Assembly: GCA_965279255.1 (NCBI GenBank)
Contig: OZ257146.1
Span: 1,922,001 to 1,986,000 of the forward strand
Reading direction: 5' to 3'
Source: CAMFLJ01 sp965279255
GTDB taxonomy: Bacteria > Actinomycetota > Acidimicrobiia > Acidimicrobiales > Acidimicrobilacustridaceae
Length of the DNA stretch: 64,000 nucleotides
The notes under the pieces are model-generated. The model had not been told where the DNA came from, ran no database searches, and saw only the letters and a program-made list of their open reading frames with translations. Each line of letters begins with the position of its first letter. Position 1 is the first letter of the stretch. Position numbers and translations under genes: made by a program. Shown one piece after another: positions 57,870-64,000 of the stretch.

Positions 57870-58356
57870 CGCTGAGTCCTCCTGTCGTGATCGGGTAGTC
57901 CGGTCCGAGGAGCACGCGCAAGGTCTGTAGGCCTCGCGATGTGTGTTGGCTGACCGAACCGACCGAGCAGCCCATGGCGTTCGCGGTGTCCTCTTGGCTC
58001 AGGTCCATCAGGTATCGGAAGACCACTGATTCGCGCTGTCGACGGGGAAGCTGCCCGAGGGCCTGCACCAGATCGAGCGACACCTCGCCGGTCGACTCGT
58101 GCGTGACGGGTCGGCGAAGAAGGCGGGCTACGCGGTGACGTCGGCGCCAGTCGTCGATGACCAGGTTGGTGACGACCCGGCTCACCCACGGCACCGCTCG
58201 GTCGCGGACGCGTTCCCAGTCAGCGATGGCGCGAACGACTGCTTCCTGGGCGAGGTCGGTCGACGTCGCTTCGTCCTGACCCAGGCGCCGCGCCATGCCA
58301 AAGCCGGCCCGGTACAGCAGCTGAGCCTCTTCGTAGCTGACCGTCGGCTCAGCCAT
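57862..58356 (-). CDS. ECF sigma factor 3 (SigE-like)
   Basis: About 164 residues. Region 2: YEEAQLLYRAGFGMARRLG, STDLAQEAVVRAIADWERV; region 4: LGQLPRRQRESVVFRYLMDLSQEDTANAMG and GSVSQHTSRGLQTLR. ATG 58356 or GTG 58362 may be the start. The 236 bp upstream to the next gene hold site 10; I did not find the TGTAAC/CGT pair seen before the other two sigma genes. Confidence 0.88.
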   Translation of the reverse strand: MAEPTVSYEEAQLLYRAGFGMARRLGQDEATSTDLAQEAVVRAIADWERVRDRAVPWVSRVVTNLVIDDWRRRHRVARLLRRPVTHESTGEVSLDLVQALGQLPRRQRESVVFRYLMDLSQEDTANAMGCSVGSVSQHTSRGLQTLRVLLGPDYPITTGGLSDA

Positions 58357-58571
58357 CGACACGCCCCGAGCCTGCCCGCGACAGGACGCGTCGGCGACGC
58401 CTTTCCGCTTGTTCCGCTCGCTGATCTCGACGCCCGCGATGGGTCATCGACTTCCCTCCACAGGCGAGACCGCCCTGATCTCACCTATTCAACGCCGGGG
58501 CGCTCCGAAACGATGACCAGCAGTGTGAACGAGGCGGCCGGACGTGCGAGCTCACCCCCCGTTCGTGGGGC

Positions 58572-58600
58572 GACCTCGACCCGGCGATAGGGGATGGGTC
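58572..58600 (+). repeat. Island repeat site 10
   Basis: GACC/GGTC outer stem with core CCCGGCGATAGGGGATGG. It reaches the stop codon of the convergent lipoprotein gene. Confidence 0.65.
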
Positions 58601-59051
58601 ATCCGCATCCGAGTCCGGCGAGCCGCAACGAAATGGTCCGACTCGTCAGAACCTCGCCATCGCCACCTGCTGCCTGGACCCGGACTTCACCCTGCCCGAG
58701 CTCGAACTCGCTCGGGTCAAGGGCCACCGGAAGGAGCTCCGTCCAAGGGCCTCGCCCGCCGCCGAGCTCAAAGGGCTCCGTCGTAGCAACCGTGCGGTCT
58801 CCGACGACCAGAACAGCGACGGCCGACAAGAACTGATTCGCGTCGGCGGTGAATGTGATCGCCGGCCCATCCGACGGCCCACAGGCCGTCCTTGCCTCGA
58901 TCAAGGTCACAGTCAGCACTCCAGGGCCAGCACTTGGTCCGGCGGTGTCGAGCGGTGTCGTCGTCGGCCCGGTCTGGCTGGACGGTTGGTCGCTCGTGCA
59001 CGCGCCGAGCATGACCACCAGGGACAGGCATACGGCAATGAGGAGCCTCAT
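58599..59051 (-). CDS. Hypothetical lipoprotein
   Basis: A 150-residue protein with lipobox VVMLGAC, a Ser/Thr/Pro-rich linker and a beta-rich domain with two Cys (ARTACGPS and LAGLGCG at the end). It resembles other small secreted proteins in the island in size and layout. No family recognised. Confidence 0.65.
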   Translation of the reverse strand: MRLLIAVCLSLVVMLGACTSDQPSSQTGPTTTPLDTAGPSAGPGVLTVTLIEARTACGPSDGPAITFTADANQFLSAVAVLVVGDRTVATTEPFELGGGRGPWTELLPVALDPSEFELGQGEVRVQAAGGDGEVLTSRTISLRLAGLGCG

Positions 59052-59092
59052 GGTTGGCTTAGACGACCCAACCTGTCGACCAGTTCCAACTC

Positions 59093-59117
59093 GCCCATCT
59101 TCCCGGCGGTTGGGGGC
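59093..59117 (+). repeat. Island repeat site 11
   Basis: GCCC/GGGC stem enclosing TTCCCGGCGGTTGGG. Ends 2 bp before the stop codon of the next gene. Confidence 0.68.
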
Positions 59118-59119
59118 AG

Positions 59120-59497
59120 TCAGGGGATGTGGCAGGTGAGATCGGTGGAGGTGGTAGTCCCGATCGTCACGACGACGTCGTTCTCTGTCAGACAGGGCAG
59201 GTACGAGCCAATCGCCGGACTACCGGCAAGGGTGTAGGTGGCGGCGGGCAGGTCGAAGCTGAACACCCCGTCCGCCTCAACTTGGACCTGAGTCCGCTCG
59301 CCCGATGGTCCGACGACTTCCACGGATCCATTCAGCGGCTGTGCGTCTCCTGGAGCAGGTCCACCAACCCTGAGCAGCCGTCCAGAGAGGGTGCCCGACG
59401 CCGCGGGCGTCTCGCCCGACGAGCAGGCCGCGACGCCAGCGGTCAGGGTCAGCAACCCAGCCAGCAGGAGCCATCGGTATCGCACGGTTCTTTTCAT
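59120..59497 (-). CDS. Small lipoprotein with carboxypeptidase-regulatory-like beta domain, copy 1
   Basis: A 125-residue protein with lipobox GVAAC, then SGTLSGRLLRVGGPAPGDAQ, VEADGVFSFDLPAATYTLAG and a final Cys. The pattern of strands and the G-x-F-x-x-x-L-P-A-x-x-Y motif fit a transthyretin-like/CarboxypepD_reg domain, as used in cell-surface proteins. The gene at 61335 encodes a related protein with the same layout. Confidence 0.68.
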   Translation of the reverse strand: MKRTVRYRWLLLAGLLTLTAGVAACSSGETPAASGTLSGRLLRVGGPAPGDAQPLNGSVEVVGPSGERTQVQVEADGVFSFDLPAATYTLAGSPAIGSYLPCLTENDVVVTIGTTTSTDLTCHIP

Positions 59498-59564
59498 AGA
59501 GGCTTGGACGTCGACCCTACCCGTGGGGTTCCGGGAGGCGTATCCCCGACCTGCCGCTCGGCGC

Positions 59565-59590
59565 CACACTCCCGGCGTTAGGGGATAGTC
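59565..59590 (+). repeat. Island repeat site 12
   Basis: ACT-CCC and GGG-(GAT)-AGT around GGCGTTA. Can also pair with site 13: CACTCCCGGCGTTAGGGGA is an imperfect complement of TCCCCAATGCCGGGTGTTG. Confidence 0.68.
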
Positions 59591-59611
59591 GACCCACCGG
59601 GCGATGCACGT

Positions 59612-59632
59612 CCCCAATGCCGGGTGTTGGGG
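59612..59632 (+). repeat. Island repeat site 13
   Basis: Perfect CCCCAA/TTGGGG stem with loop TGCCGGGTG; followed 10 bp later by the stop of the next gene. With site 12 it could fold into a 68-base imperfect hairpin. Confidence 0.68.
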
Positions 59633-59642
59633 GCTGGCACGG

Positions 59643-60659
59643 TCATCCGGTGAAGGCCGGACTGACCTCGGTCGGGTGGGCGGGTTGCGTGGGTTCGACC
59701 CCGATCGTCACCGTTGCCGATCCCGACCCCGACACCGGCACCCAAACCGCGTGGCGCGTGTCGTAGTAGGAGCTGCTCCACACGGCGACGTTGGTGGTGT
59801 CGTGATCGACGACCGCGCTCACGGGGTACCCGAGGGCGATGGTGTTCACCGATTCCCCGTAGGGGATGTCGAGCGCCACGTCGGCGATGACCGGTCCGTA
59901 GGTGTCGTCGACGAGCCGATTGATGCCGGACGTGCCGCGATCGTTGGTGAGCGTGTAGCAGTAGTACACCGTCGTCGGCTCGGGTATCCAGATGTGGCCC
60001 GTGGTGGCGCAGACACCTGGATCGGTGCCGACGGTGACGCTCACGGGGAGCTCGGACGTGATCACGGCGACCGACTCAGGGAACTGGCATCCCTCGCCGG
60101 TGACCACGACCGGATAGGTGCCTGGCGAGAACGGTGCGGTGAGGACAGCCTGGACGGTCGACCGGGCCGGGGGGTTGGCGATCGTCTGCTCGGCTCCGGT
60201 GGCGGGCACGGTGGCGGTGAGGGTAGGGGCGAGGCAGCTGCCCGGCTCGATCGAGATGGGAAGTGGTTGGCCCACGTCGGCCCCTGACCCCCACACAACT
60301 GGGGGAGGAGCAGGCAGAACGTCGATGCTGCCCTGGGGGTATGCGCAGCTGTCGGGGCCGACGACGATCGGGTGGGGGCCGAGCGCGGCGTCGCGGGGCA
60401 TCGTCCACGGTGCGCTTCCAAACGGCCAGAACAACGGATCGAGGTCCTGGGACAGGCCGAGGTCCGGGACGCTGACAGTGATCGGACGGGCGTCGCACTC
60501 CCGGTTCAGCGTCACCCCGAAGTAGTCGCCGCGGCGCACGGCCGGAGGGTTGATGGACACATCGGGTTCGGTCTGGGCTGACGCCGAGGCCATCGCGCCC
60601 GCTGCGATCAGCACCGCGACCACGGGGACGGCGAGAACACGTCGGAGAAGCTGCATCAT
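59643..60659 (-). CDS. Secreted beta-rich protein of unknown function
   Basis: A 338-residue protein with a Sec signal peptide (cleavage likely after ASASAQ) and several Ig/IPT-like segments: SINPPAVRRGDYFGVTLNREC, PHPIVVGPDSCAYPQGSIDV, SIEPGSCLAPTLTATVPAT, PGTYPVVVTGEGCQFPE. Cys residues recur once or twice per segment, suggesting disulfides. The C-terminal third has an aromatic-rich HIWIPEPTTVYYCYTL. Probably an exported surface protein. Start at one of two adjacent ATGs. Confidence 0.7.
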   Translation of the reverse strand: MMQLLRRVLAVPVVAVLIAAGAMASASAQTEPDVSINPPAVRRGDYFGVTLNRECDARPITVSVPDLGLSQDLDPLFWPFGSAPWTMPRDAALGPHPIVVGPDSCAYPQGSIDVLPAPPPVVWGSGADVGQPLPISIEPGSCLAPTLTATVPATGAEQTIANPPARSTVQAVLTAPFSPGTYPVVVTGEGCQFPESVAVITSELPVSVTVGTDPGVCATTGHIWIPEPTTVYYCYTLTNDRGTSGINRLVDDTYGPVIADVALDIPYGESVNTIALGYPVSAVVDHDTTNVAVWSSSYYDTRHAVWVPVSGSGSATVTIGVEPTQPAHPTEVSPAFTG

Positions 60660-60835
60660 GCACCACCGCCTCGGAGACCGACCGGCACGAAAGAGGTGGA
60701 CGGCCAGTGACCTCACCACGCTCGGTCGGAGCGTACCGCCGTGGCGGCGAAGATCGAGGAGCCGGCCGATCGTCAGCCGAGACCCGGAGGTTGTCCTCAG
60801 TCGTCGTGCCGGTCCCTTGGTGCCCGGTTGGCGGC

Positions 60836-60861
60836 TCCTCCGAGCCGGCGGTAGGGGACGG
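60836..60861 (+). repeat. Island repeat site 14
   Basis: Core GCCGGCGGTAGGGGACGG, nearly consensus, but the flanking stem is short (TCC/GGA). Lies in the 249-bp divergent gap between the secreted protein and the next gene. Confidence 0.68.
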
Positions 60862-60908
60862 TCACATTTGCTCCGTAGGGTCATGGGCTCCTGAGGCAGG
60901 ATGGTCGG

Positions 60909-61247
60909 ATGGCAGCGGCGGCAGTGGGTCTTCTCGTGGTGCTGCTATTCGTCACCGGGGCCTTGTTGGCGCGTCGTCAGCGCGCAGGCTCGATGGCCGA
61001 ACTGGAAGGCCTCGTCGGACGGGTCGTGGAGGTCAGCTCATCGCACGACAGCCGAGGTCCCGTGAAGGTGGCGTCGGTCGAGGGAACCCTCCTGGCGGTC
61101 GAGGGCTCGGACCTTCTGCTCCGACCGAAGGTCGTTCCGATCCCGCCGCGATTCACTCGGATGGCTGGGCCAGGGGGCAACCTTCGGATCCCTGTGCGCG
61201 AGGTACTCGAGGTCACATGCGCAGGGCAGGTCGTAAGGGTTCGTTAG
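60909..61247 (+). CDS. Small membrane-anchored protein
   Basis: A 112-residue protein with one N-terminal helix (AVGLLVVLLFVTGALLA), then a small beta-rich domain (LVGRVVEVSSSHDSRGPVKVASVEGTL). No family recognised. Confidence 0.6.
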   Translation: MAAAAVGLLVVLLFVTGALLARRQRAGSMAELEGLVGRVVEVSSSHDSRGPVKVASVEGTLLAVEGSDLLLRPKVVPIPPRFTRMAGPGGNLRIPVREVLEVTCAGQVVRVR

Positions 61248-61281
61248 GTCAGACGAGGCGGTTCGAGTTCGGGCAAGCCGC

Positions 61282-61305
61282 CCCCGCTCCGGCGGTCTGG
61301 GACGG
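61282..61305 (+). repeat. Island repeat site 15
   Basis: CCC/GGG stem around CTCCGGCGGTCTGGGAC; last recognised site of the array. Confidence 0.55.
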
Positions 61306-61334
61306 GTGATGCCCCCGACCGTAGGCTGACAGGC

Positions 61335-61730
61335 GTGAGGAAGCTGCTCGTCGGTGCCGCGACTGCTCTGACCCTCGCCGCCCTCTGCGCATGCTCATCG
61401 ACCACGGCCAAGGGGACGATCACCGGCACCCTCACGATGGCGGGAGGCTTGGCCCCCGGGACCTCTCAGCCTGTGTCGGGCGAGGTGACTGTCACGTACA
61501 GCGGGCCAGACCTCTACGCCGATGAGGCAGCGCCAAAGACGGATCCGATCGCCGCGGTGCAGGTCGGTGACGATGGAAGCTTCTCCGTCACGGTTCCGCC
61601 CGGGCGCTACGACGTCAGTGGCGTGTCGCCTTCCTATGGCGACGGAACCTATCCATGTGACAGCGCAAGCCTCATTCGGGTGACGGCGGCAAGCTCGGTC
61701 TCAGTGGACCTTGTCTGCGAGATGAAGTAG
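61335..61730 (+). CDS. Small lipoprotein with carboxypeptidase-regulatory-like beta domain, copy 2
   Basis: A 131-residue protein with lipobox LCAC (Cys20) and the same layout as the gene at 59120: TITGTLTMAGGLAPGTSQ, VGDDGSFSVTVPPGRYDVSG, then a Cys and a final VDLVCEMK. The two are on opposite strands and separated by the secreted-protein gene, so they are dispersed paralogues within the array. Confidence 0.68.
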   Translation: MRKLLVGAATALTLAALCACSSTTAKGTITGTLTMAGGLAPGTSQPVSGEVTVTYSGPDLYADEAAPKTDPIAAVQVGDDGSFSVTVPPGRYDVSGVSPSYGDGTYPCDSASLIRVTAASSVSVDLVCEMK

Positions 61731-61737
61731 GACCCTG

Positions 61738-63120
61738 GCCGCGTGGCATAAGTGCCTGCTTGAGAGTGCGGGCAGGCGTTGCGGCTTGTTCGTAGCGTTC
61801 AGAGGTCTCGACGGGGTCGCTCTCTAAGTGCCTGCCGGGTGACGTTGAGCTGCTCTGGCTTCCTAACGATGTGCGCTTCTGTCGGGGCTTCGCCGCGGTG
61901 TGGCTCGAAAGAGGAACGAGCACGAACCGACTGCAAGCAGGAGTGCCCGCCGCGGTTCCCCATCGATGAGACCGGAGGAGCCATGACGGTGATGATCGGG
62001 GTCGACCCCCACAAGGCGACCCACACGGCTGTCGCGATCGACAGCAACGAGACCGAGCTCGACCGCAAGAAGGTCCGAGCCACGACCGCGCAGCTGACCC
62101 AGTTGCTGGCGTGGGCCGAGCCGTTCGACTCGAGGACCTGGGCGATCGAGTCCGCCAACGGCCTCGGCTATCTGCTGTCCCAACAGCTCGTCGCCGCGGG
62201 TGAGACCGTGCTCGACGTCCCCGCCACGTTGGCGTCGAGAACGAGACTGTTGGCGACGGGCCCGGTCGGCCACGCCGAGGTGCTGCGCCTGTTGGCCAAG
62301 CGGAACCATGACCTGGGCCGGCACCGCAACCGGCTCGTGAGTCGCATGCACTCGCTGGTCATGGAACTCGCCGCGGGCGGGATCGCCAAGGAAATCAATG
62401 CTTCTGACGTCGACCGGCTCCTCGCCGAGATCAACCCGGCAACGCCGGTCGAGCAGATCCGCTTCGACCTGGCGGTCGATCTGCTCGCCGACATCCGCCG
62501 CCTCGACGAGCAGCTCAAGGACTCCCATCGTCGGATCCGCCAGGCCGTCACCGCGTCGCAGACGTCGCTGGTCGAGATCTACGGGATTGGGCCGATCATC
62601 GCCGCCACCCTCATCGGCTACACCGGCGACGTCACCCGCTTCGCTGACCGCGACGCCTACGCGGCCTACAACGGCACCGCCCCGGTCGAGTTCTCCTCCG
62701 CGGGACGGACCGTTCACCGGGTCTCCCAGCGCGGCAACCGCCAGCTCAACCACGCGCTGCACATGGCCGCCCTCTGCCAGATCCGACAGACCAACAGCGA
62801 GGGCCGCGCCTACTTCGAGCGGCGCGTCGCCGAAGGCAAGACCAAGAGAGAAGCACTGCGCGCTCTCAAGCGCCAGACCTCGAACCGCGTCTACCGCCAC
62901 CTCGTCGCCGACGCCGCTCGATAGCGGGCCCGGGAGGACAGACGGGAACGACTCGTTGGCCAGCGCGACCGGCTCACATCCCTGAACACCGGCTCTTCGG
63001 CCAGGTCACTCCCGGACCCACCACCACGCTACGACCCCGCTCGCCGACGGGCCCGAGAAACGCGCCCCGACACGCCTCGACACGCCTCGAACGACCCCCT
63101 TGACACAAAGAGGATTCGTT
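61738..63120 (+). mobile_element. IS110-family insertion sequence, ends not defined
   Basis: The transposase is preceded by about 245 bp without a gene, in which TAAGTGCCTGC occurs twice (61749-61759 and 61825-61835). IS110 elements usually carry their bridge RNA in such a 5' region and have no clear terminal inverted repeats. Downstream, a tandem GACACGCCTC lies near 63069-63088 and the CTTGACACAAAG stretch near 63098 may be close to the right end. Boundaries are estimates. Confidence 0.55.
61983..62924 (+). CDS. IS110-family transposase, internally deleted
   Basis: A 313-residue DEDD transposase. Asp8 (IGVDPHKATHTAVAID) and Glu56 (TWAIES) of the RuvC-like domain are present, as are the helical linker and the C-terminal Transposase_20 domain (IYGIGPIIAATLIGY, AAYNGTAPVEFSS, RGNRQLNHALHMAA). 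Family members have about 30 residues with a KxDxxDA motif between the TG turn and the linker; here LLATG (residues 89-93) is followed almost at once by HAEVLRLLAKRNHDLG. The last two acidic residues are therefore missing and the enzyme is probably inactive. Confidence 0.9.
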   Translation: MTVMIGVDPHKATHTAVAIDSNETELDRKKVRATTAQLTQLLAWAEPFDSRTWAIESANGLGYLLSQQLVAAGETVLDVPATLASRTRLLATGPVGHAEVLRLLAKRNHDLGRHRNRLVSRMHSLVMELAAGGIAKEINASDVDRLLAEINPATPVEQIRFDLAVDLLADIRRLDEQLKDSHRRIRQAVTASQTSLVEIYGIGPIIAATLIGYTGDVTRFADRDAYAAYNGTAPVEFSSAGRTVHRVSQRGNRQLNHALHMAALCQIRQTNSEGRAYFERRVAEGKTKREALRALKRQTSNRVYRHLVADAAR

Positions 63121-63176
63121 TAGGGATGCCCGCGGATAGCGGATTCCGCGGCTTTCGCGTCACCCTGCTGACGAGG

Positions 63177-64000
63177 TCAGCGCCGGACGTAGACCACCCA
63201 GCCCTGGTCGGCGTAGGCGAGGCGCCAGCCGGGGTCGGCAGCGAGGAACTCGTCGATGGCGGCGCCGCGCTGCCAGAGCACCACGTCGATGTCCCAGCGC
63301 TCGAGCACCGACCGCCAGCCCGGCTCGGCGTGCAGGAGCGCGAGCTCGTCGGCGACCACCTCGGGCGGGTACATGTCGACACGGTCGTCGGAGAACACCT
63401 GGGCCCGGTCACCGAGCAGGAGCTCGAGGTAGTTGCCGGTGACGTCGGAGGTGGCCCGCCGGGTCTCGGGACCGAGCAGCCCGTTCTGGTCGAGCCAGGC
63501 CACCGCGTCGACCGGGTAGTCGCGCAGGTCGAGGTCGGCCTCCCCCAGGCGCCCGACGACGGCGAGTCCTCCGACGAGGATCACCACGACGGCGAGCAGC
63601 GCGGTGACCCGTGAGCGGACCTCGCCCGTGAGCCCGCCGAGGCCCTCGGCACCCCTGGCGATGCCCGGGGTCATCACCAGCATGGCGACCGGGAGGTTCC
63701 GCGTGGCGATGAGGCCGGCGGCGAGGAACACCGCGAACGGCACCGCCGCCCGCCACGACGGCCGGCGGACGAGGGCCGCGATCGCGAACAGGACGAGCAC
63801 GAGGAACGCCCGGGCGTAGACCTGCGAGAACGACGGGCTCTGCCACTCGACCACCGCGCTGAGCGAGTCCTGGCGCTTGAGGAGGCTCACGGGGAACGTC
63901 AGGAGCACCGGCCCCAGCGGGTTCACGGCTCCGAGCAGGATGCCGCCGCCCGCCCACAGGAGACCTCGCACCTCGGGGGGTCGACGCTCGCCGTCGAGGC
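63177..64000 (-). CDS. GT-C-like polytopic membrane protein, N-terminus outside window
   Basis: The frame stays open to the window edge, so the start is beyond it. The visible 273 residues have about five membrane segments, NPLGPVLLTFPV, and a soluble C-terminal domain ending DQGWVVYVRR. The layout matches the C-terminal half of the gene at 22037 (NPWG followed by a segment with Ser/Glu-Trp, and a tail ending in a Trp-Val-Val strand), so they look like paralogues. GC content and codon use are back to those of the core genome. Confidence 0.7.
   Translation of the reverse strand, partial: LDGERRPPEVRGLLWAGGGILLGAVNPLGPVLLTFPVSLLKRQDSLSAVVEWQSPSFSQVYARAFLVLVLFAIAALVRRPSWRAAVPFAVFLAAGLIATRNLPVAMLVMTPGIARGAEGLGGLTGEVRSRVTALLAVVVILVGGLAVVGRLGEADLDLRDYPVDAVAWLDQNGLLGPETRRATSDVTGNYLELLLGDRAQVFSDDRVDMYPPEVVADELALLHAEPGWRSVLERWDIDVVLWQRGAAIDEFLAADPGWRLAYADQGWVVYVRR

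Larger units (their letters stand above)
49854..61305 (+). repeat. Array of 15 attC-like hairpin repeats interspersed with small genes
   Basis: Fifteen short sites share a core close to CCCGGCGGTAGGGG (variants CGTTAGGGG, TGTTGGGGG, CGTTCGGGG), usually with complementary flanks that make a 4-6 bp stem around a loop of 9-13 bases. They lie between single genes or sigma/partner pairs, and I did not find them in intergenic DNA outside this span. All read in the plus direction although genes lie on both strands, which does not fit promoters or terminators and does fit directional recombination sites. No integrase gene is seen. Individual sites are listed separately. Confidence 0.7.

Noticed and set aside
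49854..61305. A classical integron
   Set aside because: No integrase gene is present, the sites are shorter than known attC sites and their cores end in G rather than a pyrimidine, and genes lie on both strands. Kept only as an attC-like hypothesis.
49854..61305. REP elements moved by a RAYT transposase
   Set aside because: Some sites contain GTAG as REPs do, but it lies within the 3' half of the hairpin instead of in front of it, several sites lack it, and no RAYT gene is visible.

Overview
The window is about 64 kb of very GC-rich actinobacterial chromosome. An mshC-type mycothiol ligase, an F420-dependent NADP reductase, an InhA-like enoyl-ACP reductase, the uvrC/rapZ/gap-pgk-tpiA-secG neighbourhood and a complete set of decaprenyl-phosphate-arabinose genes (dprE2-ubiA-dprE1) all point to Actinobacteria. 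The mix suggests a lineage outside the classical Mycobacteriales, plausibly Acidimicrobiia-like; that placement is inference. No rRNA, tRNA or CRISPR array was recognised.

Region 1 (1-17.4 kb) is mostly housekeeping on the minus strand: a partial DegT-type aminotransferase, a SCO1/PCuAC copper pair, a HIT phosphorylase/hydrolase with thrS, mshC, npdG, divergent fabI, two CNNM/CorC transporters, an ABC ATPase with a family-5 binding protein, and the glycolytic run rapZ-gap-pgk-tpiA-secG, from which yvcK and whiA are missing.

Region 2 (17.4-43.9 kb) mixes DNA repair (uvrC, uvrA, uvrB), nadA and coaE with envelope glycan genes: a phosphoglycosyl transferase, GT2 and GT4 enzymes, a Wzx-like flippase, several large GT-C-like membrane proteins and the dprE2-ubiA-dprE1 operon. 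The polyprenyl-arabinose pathway could feed some of the GT-C-like proteins. DprE1 has alanine where the mycobacterial enzyme has the benzothiazinone-reactive cysteine.

Region 3 (44-48.3 kb) holds a histidine kinase/NarL-type regulator pair followed by four Flp pilin genes, three of them almost identical, each with its own hairpin terminator, and then a perfect 22-bp inverted repeat.

Region 4 (48.4-63.1 kb) looks like an acquired island: less GC-rich, with small genes of unknown function, lipoproteins, three ECF sigma/membrane-partner pairs and, at the right edge, an IS110-family transposase that appears to have lost part of its active site. From 49.85 to 61.31 kb, 15 copies of a short hairpin with a CCGGCGGTAGGGG-like core lie between almost all genes or gene pairs. 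All 15 point the same way although the genes point both ways. This is the most unusual feature of the window and looks like a cassette array with non-canonical, attC-like sites, but no integrase is visible. The last 0.8 kb returns to a GT-C-like membrane protein related to the one at 22.0 kb and runs off the window.
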